From Pararge aegeria (lineage: Eukaryota > Arthropoda > Insecta > Lepidoptera > Nymphalidae): DNA of 64,000 bases. The position numbers and the translations under genes are program-made. Shown here one piece after another: positions 13,200-23,809 of the stretch (within the stretch, counting starts at the first letter, position 1; every line of letters starts with the position of its first letter). The stretch lies in NCBI RefSeq assembly GCF_905163445.1, contig NC_053181.1:6014001-6078000 (forward strand), written 5' to 3'. The notes under the pieces are model-generated. The model searched no databases. It saw nothing but the letters and a program-made list of their open reading frames with translations, and was not told the origin of the DNA.

Positions 13200-13440
13200 C
13201 CCTTATTTACTGTACCTTGTTTTATTTTTTAGTGTGAGAGATATGTTGTTATTATATTCTCATTCACGATACCTTTTGTTTTCATGTTATGGTGTTATTG
13301 TATATTTTCATATGCTGTGTTTACTTTTAAGAAAACATTACACTTAAATAGAATAGTTAAATTTTAAAAACGGTTGTATTAGTGTAAGTGTTTGTAAGTA
13401 AACCTAATAAATAAAATAAAATAAAATAAATAAATAAAAA
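10283..13440 (+). mobile_element. Non-LTR retrotransposon (CR1/Jockey-like), 5'-truncated
   Basis: A 3.1-kb LINE. It has an apurinic-type endonuclease followed by a reverse transcriptase, no RNase H, a 3' UTR of about 200 bp, and a microsatellite-like A-rich tail of AAATA/AATAAA units at 13400-13440. The reading frame is open from just after a TAG at 10280-10282, so the 5' end, including any first ORF, is missing. Clade is inferred from domain order and tail type; Jockey, CR1 and L2-type elements cannot be separated by eye. Confidence 0.9.
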
Positions 13441-14304
13441 ACAGATCTATCCGATCTACAATATTCATAATACTCTAAACCTATCCAATAGATTAAAGGG
13501 CCGGTCGATTTTGATGGTAAAAAACGACGGTGTATGAAGAAGGCTATATAAACTTACCTGGTCATATTATATAATCTATCTTTTCGCAAATTGTGAAACA
13601 ATCCACAGTATTTCTCAAAACCACGATTGGCAACGCATTTTTTTTGTATTGAGTTGATTTATTTACTTTTTAAACATTTTATTATCACTGCAAATATATG
13701 CAATATCAATACATACACTACCTAGATGCTTAAACTAAAATAAATTACATAAGTCACTTTACAAACGACAATTTAATGTTCAATCCTTTTCATCCTTTCT
13801 CTAGCAAAAAGAAAGTTTCAAACTTATTACTTATCCTCAGCATCAGGTGGCTTCATTAAAGTCTTAAAGATTAACATCGAAACAAAGCCGTAATTGCAAG
13901 CCACTGTGTAAACTATGTAGACTTCAAGACATTTCTATAATCGACTGCACTCAAAATTCTATGCAAACTTACACCCTAAAGTTATCAGGGTAAAGTATAA
14001 AATCAATTAAGCGAAGTATAAAGTTGTTTGAGATTTAACGCAGGTGGCTGAGTGGAACTTCTGGTTAATGGAACTTCCGTCTTCCTGTACCTAAAGGTTA
14101 ATTATTCATACTTCAGCTTAAGAAACATAATACGAGGATGTACTATGGGGTACTCTCTAGGGATATAACATGGCTGTAGATCGAACTATCTGTCATGATG
14201 TATACGTCACAGCGTTATAATTCACCGTTAAAGCAAATGATGTTAAATTGCTAAAGTTAAAAACGTAAATTACGCTAAAGTTTCTGGTGGGAGGCTTTAT
14301 CCGT
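13441..14304. other. No gene recognised
   Basis: AT-rich sequence. A stretch near 13915-13955 (GTAGACTTCAAGACATTTCT) loosely resembles the dispersed repeat near 9090. Nothing else seen. Confidence 0.4.
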
Positions 14305-14492
14305 GGCTAGTTGACATCATACCAACAGAGACGTGCCGCTAAGCGATTTAGCGTTCCGGTACGATGTCTCGTAAAAACTGTTAGGGGTGAGTTATTTATA
14401 CCTGCCATACCCGTAAAATCTTAGACTGCATGATCATTTACCAGCAGGTGAGATTGCAATTAAGGGCTAAAATGTAGTAGAATAAGAAAAAA
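14305..14492 (+). mobile_element. SINE family B, 3' two thirds
   Basis: Contains AGCGATTTAGCGTTCCGGTA followed by CGATGT, then CTTAGACTGCATGATCATTT, AGGTGAGATTGCAATTAAGG and a poly-A tail. The head is truncated. It lies directly upstream of the 5S rRNA gene region, separated by about 140 bp. Confidence 0.75.
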
Positions 14493-14618
14493 ATTGTATT
14501 TGTGGATAAGTGTACACACGTAAGAAGCGAACCTACTTTATAACATAGTTTTTTTATTTTATTAAAAACAACCTAAAACAGACATAAAATTGAATCCTGA
14601 TTTATTTTAGATTCTATT

Positions 14619-14628
14619 AAAAAAAAAA
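14619..14628 (-). terminator. RNA polymerase III terminator of 5S gene
   Basis: A run of ten A on the plus strand is a T run on the minus strand, a few bases past the 5S 3' end. A shorter T5 run comes immediately after the gene. Confidence 0.75.
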
Positions 14629-14633
14629 GCAAA

Positions 14634-14753
14634 AAGCCAACATCACGCGGTGTTCCCAGGCGGTCACCCATCCAAGTACTGACCGCGCCCGATGTTGCTT
14701 AACTTCGGTGATCGGACGAGAACCGGTGTATTCAACATGGTATGGACGTTGGC
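14634..14753 (-). rRNA. 5S ribosomal RNA
   Basis: 120 bp. On the minus strand it starts GCCAACGTCCATACCATGTT and ends GTGATGTTGGCTT, and the ends pair to form the closing helix. Internal control elements look intact: an A-box-like segment around GTTAAGCAACAT, and a C-box segment ATGGGTGACCGCCTGGGAAC. No substitution obviously breaks the fold, and a T-rich terminator follows. It is a single copy, not an array, in line with dispersed 5S genes in insects. It could be functional or a perfect retrocopy; no poly-A tail of its own was seen. Confidence 0.93.
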
Positions 14754-15507
14754 GATAACGATGTTGAATTACACAATCAGAATACGGCGATCTTTCAGAT
14801 AATATAAATACACATCAATGGTAGCGTTAAACGTTTAAAGCAACATTGTTGGAAGTCGCAATACAAGTCAACTTCAAAAAGTTAAGCGCCTGCGCTGGAA
14901 ATTGGTTCCCTTGTAAAAATACCGAGTGCCACTAAACTATCACTGTGATAGGATGTTTCTAGATGTTGTTTAAAAAAATACAAGGGTGCCAAACGTGAAT
15001 AATAAGATACGCGTATTAGTTTTCCCCTCCTACACTTTCTATAAACGTTTATTTGGTCACGTAATTGAAACAATCATGTTCAATCATAATTGAATGCGTT
15101 TTTCGAAAATGAAATGCACTTAAACACTTAATAAACGTTGATTTGAAATATTTTAACGTCGCTCAGCCGTCATGTCGAATGACGAAACTGGAAATTCAAG
15201 TGGCAGAGGCCATTGATGGCCATGGAATTTAACTTCAGCGGACAAAGTGCGGTCAGAATCAAGAACAAAACGGTCTTTTATTTCTAATTTAAACAATGAG
15301 TATTCTTAAAATGACGTTTATTAAATAAAGATAAACGAATTTATTTAAAATATTAACCTATAATCTTAATTAGGTACTTATAAAGTATGCATTATTTCAT
15401 TAGTGCACTCTATTAATTGCAAAAAATCTTGTTTTTAAGACATTTATTTAATTTTAAAGGCATACACCATTACATTTAAAAAAAAAAACGTTTGGAACGA
15501 AAAAAAT
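14754..15507. other. No gene recognised
   Basis: Sequence upstream of the 5S gene on its strand. The minus-strand open frame 14882-15073 lacks support. Confidence 0.4.
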
Positions 15508-15712
15508 ATGATGAGTTACGCAAGCTGAAGTGACAATAGACAAATGGAAAACCGATGCACGTTGGTGTCAAAAGGCGGCCGCACACGTATGCGCAGCGTT
15601 GGTCGAACCCCAACGAGGTGGACAGACGACATCAAACGGTTCCCTGGAAGCCGTTGGCTTTTGGAAGCTGGTTTGGCTGGTTGATTTGATTAAGATGAGG
15701 ATGAGTACTTAA
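15508..15712 (+). mobile_element. RTE-like LINE 3' end (degenerate)
   Basis: Short, decayed copy of the element seen best at 42805-43185. Recognisable parts are CGCAAGCTGAAGTG, CGCAGCGTTGGTCGA and AACGAGGTGGACAGACGACA, followed by TCAAACGG and a GGTTGATTTGAT tail. Confidence 0.7.
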
Positions 15713-15825
15713 GAGATGCTTAAGCTTGCACATTCTGTACCAGTAGGTACATTGACGTCATAGCATTTTGAAATAATTATAAATACGAGTTTTATACCAT
15801 TACCTTTAAATAACACACAGTTCAT

Positions 15826-16081
15826 TATCATCATCATCATCATGTCAACCTCTTAACGGCCCACAATGAGAATGGGTTAAGGTCGTAGTCTAACACACTG
15901 GCCCGCTAACTTCGCACACCTTTGTGAACATTTTGGAGAACTCTCAGGCATCCAGGTTGTTTTGCACAGTGTTTTTCTTCACCGTTGTGATATTTTAATT
16001 GCTTAAAACGCACATAACTTAGATAAGTCAGAGGTTTCGAAAAGAAGAGTTGAACTCTTACCCACTGTGTAAGCGCTTAAT
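15826..16081 (-). mobile_element. SINE family A, near full length
   Basis: Minus-strand copy. The (CAT)n run at 15826-15845 is its (ATG)n tail. The body includes the complement of GAGAGTTCTCCAAAATGTTC. The tRNA-like head at the right end is damaged (AAGCGCTTACACAGTGGGTA). Confidence 0.75.
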
Positions 16082-16666
16082 GGGAAAACATACCTTAATG
16101 TTTCATTCAATTGGTTACCCTAGTCCCCATTCGCTTGACATGAGGTGATTACGGGCCTTGTTTATTTTGTTATTATTATATTTTATCTAAACACAATCGT
16201 GATTATCCACCGGACACGCTCTACGTCGGTCCGACTTATGAGTGATTTTATTTTTTGTACTCGTTCTTTTTACTCGCGTTTGAGAACACTTCACGACCTC
16301 AGTTACTTTACTTACGTAACTTCAGTTACTTTTATTGGCGATTATTTTCACTGTTTTTTATTATATAATATTGTTTAGGTAATTGATTACTCAATTTATA
16401 CTTTTGTCCGACAAAACCAGTTTAAAAAATCCCCAATTTTAATACTTGCATATCAAAAATGCACAGCCAGAGGATCATTTATAGATTAACACTGGTGCAT
16501 AATCTGTTGTACATAAATCGTTAACCTAGACTATATAAATTAACGTGTCTTGAAATAGTTCTTTCAATTTTGGAAACATTGTGAAAAATAAATATTTAAA
16601 AATAAAAAGAATATCTGTCTTTAATTGTGCTATTTAATTAAAGTATTATTTTTAAATTTAAAAAGA
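16082..16666. other. No gene recognised
   Basis: The open frame at 16145-16378 is low-complexity hydrophobic sequence without splice support. Confidence 0.4.
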
Positions 16667-17122
16667 AACCGACTTCAACTTACGCCTAAAAAGCAAAAAA
16701 TCTAATTAATTTATAGCACACAAACGCTACTATTGTGACCTTAATATATTATGATAGTTAGAAATATTCCCTCATGGACTTTTTGTTATTAATAATCATG
16801 TAATTTATAGTTACTTAAATCATGTAGTACATATTTTTTATGTATCATCGATACTTTTCACAGCGCACGCCAAATACCTAATGAACTTTATGAGCAAAAA
16901 TTTGCTACATTGGGTAATATTGTTGTTAATTTTTTTAATAACAGCTCAACCGATTTCGATAAAATGTAAATGGAACCACCTGGAATTTGGAAAGTATACC
17001 TTTTATAATAAATATAGAATTTTTCAAATCGGTTCACGCGTCTTCGAGTAATCGGGTAACATACCTAAAAACTAAAAAAAAGATTCCGACGAATTAAGAA
17101 CCTCCTCCTTTTTAAGTCGGTT
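16667..17122. repeat. Dispersed element with short inverted termini
   Basis: Bounded by AACCGACTT at 16667-16675 and its complement AAGTCGGTT at 17114-17122. Internal phrases such as TTTTCAAATCGGTTCACGCG and CGAGTAATCGGGTAACATAC are of the kind shared by lepidopteran dispersed repeats. A related AAAGTCGGCTTCAACCAATT fragment is at 38047. Probably a non-autonomous element; class uncertain. Confidence 0.55.
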
Positions 17123-17262
17123 AAAAGAAAAATTGATTTTCATGCACGGCTTATTTGAAAAACATTTCATCCTCTTCAACCATTTTACATTTCCGATTCC
17201 ACAAGTAGTTTTACTAAAACACCATACTCTACATGAAATCATTCAAGAATTGCTGAGTATAG

Positions 17263-17515
17263 AATAGGCAGTTGTCATTTCCAATGTGACATTTCATGTG
17301 TGGATATGAAATTGGAATCCGAAGAAAATGTCGCGTATTCAGTAAATCAGAAACAATATAGTTGCGTTTCTTTGGTCATAGATCAACATATTATAGTGAC
17401 ACCCATCACGAAATACCAATTCAATAGCAAGGATGGTTTTTACAACTGCACTTTTGTTTATAAATCGATTGTACCGAGACAAAAATTTACCGACAGCTTT
17501 AAGCTAAAGCTCTAA
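17263..17515 (+). CDS. Candidate terminal exon, unknown protein
   Basis: Open from a possible acceptor (GAGTATAG|AATAGG) to a TAA at 17513-17515, about 83 codons. The peptide has a balanced composition with several cysteines (GSCHFQCDISCVD near its start, YSCVSLVIDQHIIVTP in the middle, FYNCTFVYKS later). The spacing of CVSLVIDQHIIVTP faintly recalls the start of a chymotrypsin-like domain (C-x-S-L-I-...-V-L-T-A) but without the AAHC histidine, so at best an inactive homologue. This is speculation. No upstream exon was found. It could be an exon of the plus-strand gene that ends at 24859. Confidence 0.35.
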
Positions 17516-18120
17516 GTGGGCTCCAAAAAAATCATAAAACCTGAAGTCACGTATTCACAATTTCTAAGCTTTACAGGATTATTTACAACAGAATTGACAA
17601 GCCTGAATACTAGTAACTTCTTTTTTGTAGGAGGTTTCTAATTTTAATTATTCACGACGTTTCTGTTGCATAAATAAAACACCTTAGTTTGCATTCAAGA
17701 AAAAAAAGTAACATAAGCAACCACTAAGCAGATTGCTCTAGCTAGACATAGGTATCATAGTTTTCTATTTTCCAATTGCTCTATTTTACCCTGCAAGCTG
17801 AAATACAAAGACAGAACTGTTCACTTCTATTGGCGACGCTCCAGGCAGCATTAACGAAATGTTCCTTCGGGAAGTGTGCAAAATGGCAAAAACTTTGAAA
17901 ATTGATATATCATGTTCAGCGAAATTGCTAGAAAATTTCCATTTGATTGAAAATTGATAAATGTCTTTCAGAGATTTCCGGAATTACTTTTTCCTAGTAT
18001 AACTTCAGTAAAAATATTTGGACAGCAATAAATAATTTCTTGATTCACTGATTACGTTTGATAATTTAATGTCGACTAATTATTCTTACTTTGCTAACGG
18101 TTATTTATTTTTTATTGTAG

Positions 18121-18218
18121 TAAAATCCAAATGGATACCCGAAGAAAGCAGCGTCGGGTCTCTGCTATTTCTGATAATAGCAATGGCAATATCGATAAAA
18201 GGAATTGAGCAAGCGTAA
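18121..18218 (+). CDS. Candidate short exon
   Basis: A strong acceptor (long T-rich tract and TTATTGTAG at 18112-18120) precedes about 100 bp of less AT-rich sequence. Two frames are open. One gives a hydrophobic segment (GSLLFLIIAMAISIKG) ending at TAA 18216-18218. The other gives a basic, Ser/Asn-rich peptide (MDTRRKQRRVSAISDNSNGN) ending at TGA 18208-18210. I cannot choose between them. Confidence 0.25.
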
Positions 18219-18376
18219 ATCTTTGAAATTTTTAGTGGACCGACGTAATTCCTTGAAAGTCAAAGACAACGTTAAATTTTATTAAATACGTTTATAATAA
18301 TGCATTTTTGATATGCACATATAATTATAACCTACCTACACTGAAAATATATGTAATCCTTATTATTTATAGTAGA

Positions 18377-18672
18377 CTAGCTGTTGCCCGCGACTTCGTC
18401 TGCGTTTGATTTTGTTTTTAAAGCATTCAGTATCGCTAAGCCTTAAATTTGTATAGTAGTATTATATATATATAACATGTGACTGTCAATTAATTATAGA
18501 AAAATAATTTGCAATAAAATAAAATTGCGACTATAATTAAAAATCTAAACTATCCTATCTCTTAAGTTGGAAAAGACTGCTCACGGTGTGCCAATTTAAT
18601 TTAAAATCGGTTAAGTAGTTTAGGAGTCCATCGCGGACAAACATCGTGACAAGAGATTTATATATATTAAGA
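18377..18672 (-). mobile_element. Complete non-autonomous Helitron
   Basis: On the minus strand it begins TCTTAATATATATAAATCTC and ends GTCGCGGGCAACAGCTAG. It is flanked by A on the 5' side and T on the 3' side, the Helitron insertion rule. Length is 296 bp with no coding content. The end matches the 3' ends at 42579, 53484 and 55667. Confidence 0.8.
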
Positions 18673-18965
18673 TATTTGTGTATTTCTTAAGTATATCAAT
18701 TGCACGACGCGATGCGAAGCATCAGAGAGTGCTTTACGATCGAAAAATTTTTTTCGCCTCATTTCGGCGGCTGTTTTTATTATTATAGCCTTGTTAGTTC
18801 ACGGAATCAAGATATTTTGCATACTATTGTCGAGATGATTTAATGGAGATTAATTCCATACTTTTAAAAAATTGATTTAGTGCAATAGAATTGGAAAAAA
18901 AACACCAAAATAGGTCAAAAAAATTTCCTGTCACGATTTCGCGTAGAAACAGATTATGGGTGTCG

Positions 18966-19068
18966 GCTTAATATAACTCAGGTTAGCCTGTAACTATCTT
19001 CGACTGCATCATCACTTACCAGCAAGAGATTGCAGTCAGGAGTTCACCTGTAGTGAAATAAAAAAAAG
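18966..19068 (+). mobile_element. SINE family B, 3' part
   Basis: Contains TTCGACTGCATCATCACTTA, CCAGCAAGAGATTGCAGTCA and a TTCACCTGTAGTGAAATAAA tail ending in poly-A. Confidence 0.7.
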
Positions 19069-21111
19069 GTTCTGCTAGAAGTCAAAAATTTCGGTCACCC
19101 AAAAAAACCTCATTGAACAAATGTTAAATCTAAAAATTCAGTTCATTGGCCAACTAGTTATATTGGTAAAAATAAATCTAAACAAATAAACAATACAGTT
19201 GCAATTCGTCGGAATGGTGCACTCTTTCCATCGCACTCTGCTGATTGCGACTCACAGCGTGCCATTTGCATTTTCAGTATCGGCGGTACACTCGCTGTAA
19301 TAGTTTGTTTTTTTTTCATGAATATTCATTTTTGAAAGGTTTGCATTGTTTGTGTCACTGTAGGAACGTCTTAAGTGCTATTAAAACGTTGTTTACGTTT
19401 TTTTTCTTAAAATTCGACTTATCTTTTTATCCAGCTAGGGAAGAATATCTAAGTAAAGCATTGATTGTTTATTTGTTTGAAAACGAAGGAACGGGTTGGT
19501 GCGTCAATTTAATTTTTACAGAACAATAGATAATATAACAGTTTTAACATACAACGTGTTAATGAAAACGGTTTTATTGGTACATTATTTATACTGTCAG
19601 TATCTATCCTCTTCACTTTTATACTTACAGTATCTCTATCTCTCTCAGCGTTCGTATGAAACGTTTGCATTCGACCGCTTTTTCTCCGACTTACATTGCA
19701 AATCGGACTGTCGCGAAAAGTTCTCTTCATAGGTTAATATATAGCCGATGGCAATCACAAATAATGTGGCTTTATACTGTTAAATGAATTTTAAAATTTT
19801 GAATTTTCGGTTCAGTAGTTTGCTATTATTACCTCCGACAATCTCACACACACAAACTTTACCGCTTTATAATATTAGTATTAGAAATACTTAGTTATAT
19901 ATTCGTTCATTCATTCACCCTTTCTGCGCGTCAAAAGTTTAAAAATAGAACAATAGTTTGCAACGTTTTCCGCGACTGTACTGGTCCGGGAGAGCAAGCT
20001 AGTATCCAGCGTAGCATCTTAATAATTTGAAAGCGACGCTCGCATCACGTGTAAACTGTGCAACTTTCCTGAACTTATGGCAATAGATCTGAGATCTGAA
20101 TCATTCACGACGTGTCAATGAACATTTTATCTAGGTGTAATTAAAAAAGTTCAGAAACTAATATTTTTTCGAAGTGTGAGTGCGATTATATCCAACACAT
20201 CTGCATTAACTGCTGGGTGCTGCTTAATGAGATATGTGTAAATTAGGGTAACCTCTGAAATTCTAGGCGAAAGTTGATAAACAAATAAATGTCTTGATCT
20301 TGATCATATTTTTGACGAAATGGTTGTCCGCTTTACTTATTTTCACTAAATTTTTCTCGATAGAATAAATTGTCAAAGTTACCTGTAACGAAGAGCAAAA
20401 ATTGGAGATTTTTTTTTAAATTTTGGTATGGTATAAAAATTGCCATACCCATGTCTAGACATTAATAAATATTTTAGTCGACGACTCCTAGAATGGCTCA
20501 AGAATTGAGCCTTGGTAAGCATGTTGGTCTGAGTCACTTTCACTAACAAGCCCGCCAACCCACATTAGAGCAGCGTGGTGGGTATATGCTCTGAAATCAT
20601 CTCTCGTACGAGAGAGCAAACAAGGGAAAATAATATAATATTTTCGATATCATTTATCTATGGTATGCCTAATATAGCTTAGGATATTTTTTATGTTTGT
20701 TTAAATAGTGCACTTTTAAAATGGCAGACTGTATGAAGAATGAACCATTTTCATCTGTTATGTGCACAGTTTGCGTAAAATTACACTATTGTTATATATT
20801 ATATACTAGCTGAATACGATGTGACCAACTAGGTATAGTCACGGGTATACCACATATAGTTAGGGTATAAGATAGGATGTATGCGTTGGAGGCTTTGAGA
20901 CTGAGACTTTATTTGTGCCTTTGATACGAATGCAGTGCAATATGCACTTGTCAACAAGCCTATCCGAGACGTACCCGAAGCACAAAGCTAAGTCGCCTAA
21001 GGCTTTGATGTTCCTCTCCAAATATGTGACAGTTAACTACATAAGAGAAAAGGATGTAACTACATACGAGTTCCTGTTCTTTAGAAATCCATAGTAATAT
21101 ATCCATAGTAT
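19069..21111. other. No gene recognised; repeat relics
   Basis: A Helitron-like relic is suspected at about 19740-19880 (TTTATAATATTAGTATTAGA near its end, with a CTTTACCGC stretch). The open frames at 19245-19732 overlap on both strands and show no splice structure. No gene supported in this 2 kb. Confidence 0.4.
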
Positions 21112-21325
21112 TTATATCTTTCTCTCTCAACCGACCACAGAAGGTTTCAGGTCTGTTGTTGAGATATTTTTGCTTAGCCCAGCAATAACAGATTGTATCT
21201 GTTACATTTCTCTTATAGTAGGTATTATTGTAATAATTAAGTTTTTTTTTGTTATTTACCTAGTTACTTAAGGAATGGCTTATCCGTGTTGGATAGAAGT
21301 CCCAAAGAAATAAAGATTAAAAAAA
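21112..21325 (+). mobile_element. LINE 3' end (same family as 38536-39170)
   Basis: Matches the reverse complement of 38555-38760 over most of its length: TCAACCGACCACAGAAGGTT, CAGGTCTGTTGTTGAGATAT, GCAATAACAGATTGTATCTG, then TCCGTGTTGGATAGAAGTCC, an AATAAAG signal and an A tail. Only the last codons and 3' UTR are present. Confidence 0.75.
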
Positions 21326-21478
21326 AAGTATTTATATTTGTTTCTTTGTTAACTGTGTTCCTCTCAAACACTGTTTCCCTATTTACATTATTCTTTAAGA
21401 AAAGTATAACGTACCATTGAAATGAATTTAGACTCAAGAAGTACGATAATAACTTATAATTTACACTTAGTTATCACA

Positions 21479-21551
21479 GCCCGGCTAGCTCAGTCGGTAG
21501 AGCATGAGACTCTTAATCTCAGGGTCGTGGGTTCGAGCCCCACGTTGGGCG
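21479..21551 (+). tRNA. tRNA-Lys (anticodon CTT)
   Basis: 73 bp that fold as a complete cloverleaf. The acceptor stem is GCCCGGC paired with GTTGGGC (two G-T pairs), with discriminator G. The D arm is GCTCAGTCGGTAGAGC, the anticodon stem TGAGA/TCTCA holds the loop CTCTTAA, and the T arm is GTGGGTTCGAGCCCCAC. A box TAGCTCAGTCGG and B box GGTTCGAGCCC are intact. A T5 terminator follows 7 bp later. No intron and no CCA, as expected for a eukaryotic gene. It is unrelated to the SINE heads in the window. Confidence 0.97.
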
Positions 21552-21558
21552 AAAATCA

Positions 21559-21563
21559 TTTTT
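21559..21563 (+). terminator. RNA polymerase III T-run after tRNA-Lys
   Basis: Five T residues starting 8 bases after the tRNA 3' end. Confidence 0.8.
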
Positions 21564-22558
21564 GCTAAATTTTATCTTCTCTGTGGTACTTGAGGCGATT
21601 TTTTTAAAATTTTACCTACCTAGTTACATTAGGGAGGCCTAATGAAAAGTAAGAAAGTTTTTAATTTATATATATATACTACGAAATTTAATTTAAATAT
21701 AGTTTTACTATATTACCTATGAAAATTTTATAAAACTTAATATGATACAAATTCTACCTTACATAAAAACTACTGATTAACTAAATATTATTAGCTTTGT
21801 TTTAAATATTATATTAATTCGCCACAAGATCTGTTCGAGCATGCAAGCAGAGTTTGCCGCTAGTCCCGCCATCTAGCATTAACCTTGTGAAATACGGTGC
21901 CATGAAGAGCCCCTGTTAAACCCTTGTCAAAACGTTTACCTTCTGTTCAACAGTTAAGTTCGTTCGATGAGTAGAGTCTAGATGGCAGCACATGTCGTTA
22001 AACATACATACATGTCGTGACATAAAATTAGCATGTATACTGTACGTTCTGTATTCTTAGACTGTTATATGTTTATATGACGGAAAATAATTGTTTAGGT
22101 GAAAAATGCGACGGCTACTCATTTAGACGGGTCAACCCGGATCCAGTAATGGCACTTGACGCGGTGGGCGTCAACATTCCTTCGTCAATATCAATTAGGC
22201 GGGTGTTCTTTCTTCTTTCTTTCTTTTTAATTATTGATACAAATCGATATATTTAAAATTTTTACATGTGATTTTTAATCTATCTTAAAGATGTTATATC
22301 AAAAGCGGGGATAGACTACCGTACCTAGAAATGAACAGAGTTTCGATGTTTCACAGCTGCCAGTCATTTAGTGACCGCTCAATCTTTTGGCCTTTCCAAG
22401 ATATATAGAGTAACATAGTCAATCCGATTCACCAAACTATATTCCTAGGTTCTGTCTGCAAAAACTGTCTGAACTGTATGTTTATGTAAAATCCAGAACA
22501 TGACGTTCAAAGTCACATCAATGTAGAAGGTAGATACTCGTACATACTTACCTTCCTA
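21564..22558. other. No gene recognised
   Basis: AT-rich. A less AT-rich stretch at about 21820-22200 (including GCCGCTAGTCCCGCCATCTA) shows no open splice-bounded frame. Confidence 0.4.
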
Positions 22559-22768
22559 CTAAGAGATAACATCATCGCTATCATTTTTTATAATATTAAT
22601 AATGATGTATGATAATGTTTTTTCTTGTGTATTCTCGGATAATTGCTGAACTTCCTTTGCGACATCATTTAGTGTAATTTGTGCATTTTGTATAAAACGC
22701 AGAAGACACGCGATCGTAACTTTGTGACGTTTTTGTCCCGCTGACGATATGTCGAGATCTCTGTCCAT
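22559..22768 (-). CDS. Candidate small ORF, unknown
   Basis: 69 codons from ATG (22766-22768) to TAG (22559-22561). Composition is protein-like: an acidic/polar start (MDRDLDISSAGQKRHK), then alternating hydrophobic and polar residues consistent with two or three helices (CLLRFIQNAQ, LNDVAKEVQQLS). A GTAAGTATG donor-like site lies just past the stop (22546-22554, minus strand), so the frame could also be part of a spliced 5' exon. No family recognised. Confidence 0.3.
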   Translation of the reverse strand: MDRDLDISSAGQKRHKVTIACLLRFIQNAQITLNDVAKEVQQLSENTQEKTLSYIIINIIKNDSDDVIS

Positions 22769-23809
22769 TTGTTTTGTGATTTTGGGTAAGAATTATTCAA
22801 CTTTATAGTGATTTGAAGACTTCTTCGGCGCAACAAGTGCTTTTAGAGAAAGCTTTGGATTTAGCCAATATTTTCTGAGCGTTCTATCTTTTTTTCTAGT
22901 CTACTAACATATCGTTGGAGTCAAATTATTTTTTAAATAAAACGCTGCATAGCAATCTGCCGAAGTGCACTCGGCACTCTATAGCGGAACAAGACGACAT
23001 ATCTACCGCTATATTAATCTTAGTAATATTTGCACATAGGAGTTATTTTGTGTTCTGTAAAAGAATAGTTAACTTTTAACCCCGGAATAGCAACCGGAAA
23101 TCGTTTCTGCCGGTATACAGAGGCAGCTTTTACCCTGATTTGCGCTAAATAAAGCCGGAGAAAACAAAAAGTTCCCGCTTTTTTTTAAATAAAGTGAATC
23201 ATCCGCGAGTACAGTTATGGGCAAAATCTAATAGTCTATACATTTTAAAAAGATGTAATTGATATAAACTTATACATTTGTGGTCCAAAGTGATTTAGTA
23301 TATAGATATGGATATGAGATATCCACTTAAAAATGGCTTCTATAAAGTCTAATAACTGATGGAATAACTGGAAACATCAAGTTCCCAGCTAGTAACTAGA
23401 AACCATTTGGTGCTTTTATCCATTTTCACGATATACTGCTATAGCAAAAACAAAAATCCTTGAATTCTTTATATAAAGTCACGGAGTCATTGTACTTTAT
23501 TTTTTCTAAGTGTGTTAGGTTACTCAGTGATTAAAACAACTGAATATATTAATTTGCATTTGTTACATACAGACCTATCCGTTTTTGTTTGCTCCTTTTC
23601 ATACCAACGGAATAAAAAATAGTGGTACTAATCTGATAATTTAGTTTAGTTACAAAAACAATGTAGGTTCAAAGTTTGTGTAAAAACTGAACTCAATTGA
23701 TATTTCTAAAAATATTGGTATATTTTTCCAGATTATAATACCATGTGAAAACACTGTAACTAATTTTAACTCTTAGACCCATAGATTTACTTTAGAGATT
23801 TATCAACAG
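22769..23809. other. No gene recognised
   Basis: Non-coding sequence in front of the two 3' exons at 23810-24859. Upstream exons of that gene were looked for here and not found. Confidence 0.4.

Noticed and set aside
15826..15845. CAT microsatellite
   Set aside because: It is the (ATG)n tail of a minus-strand SINE A, not an independent repeat.
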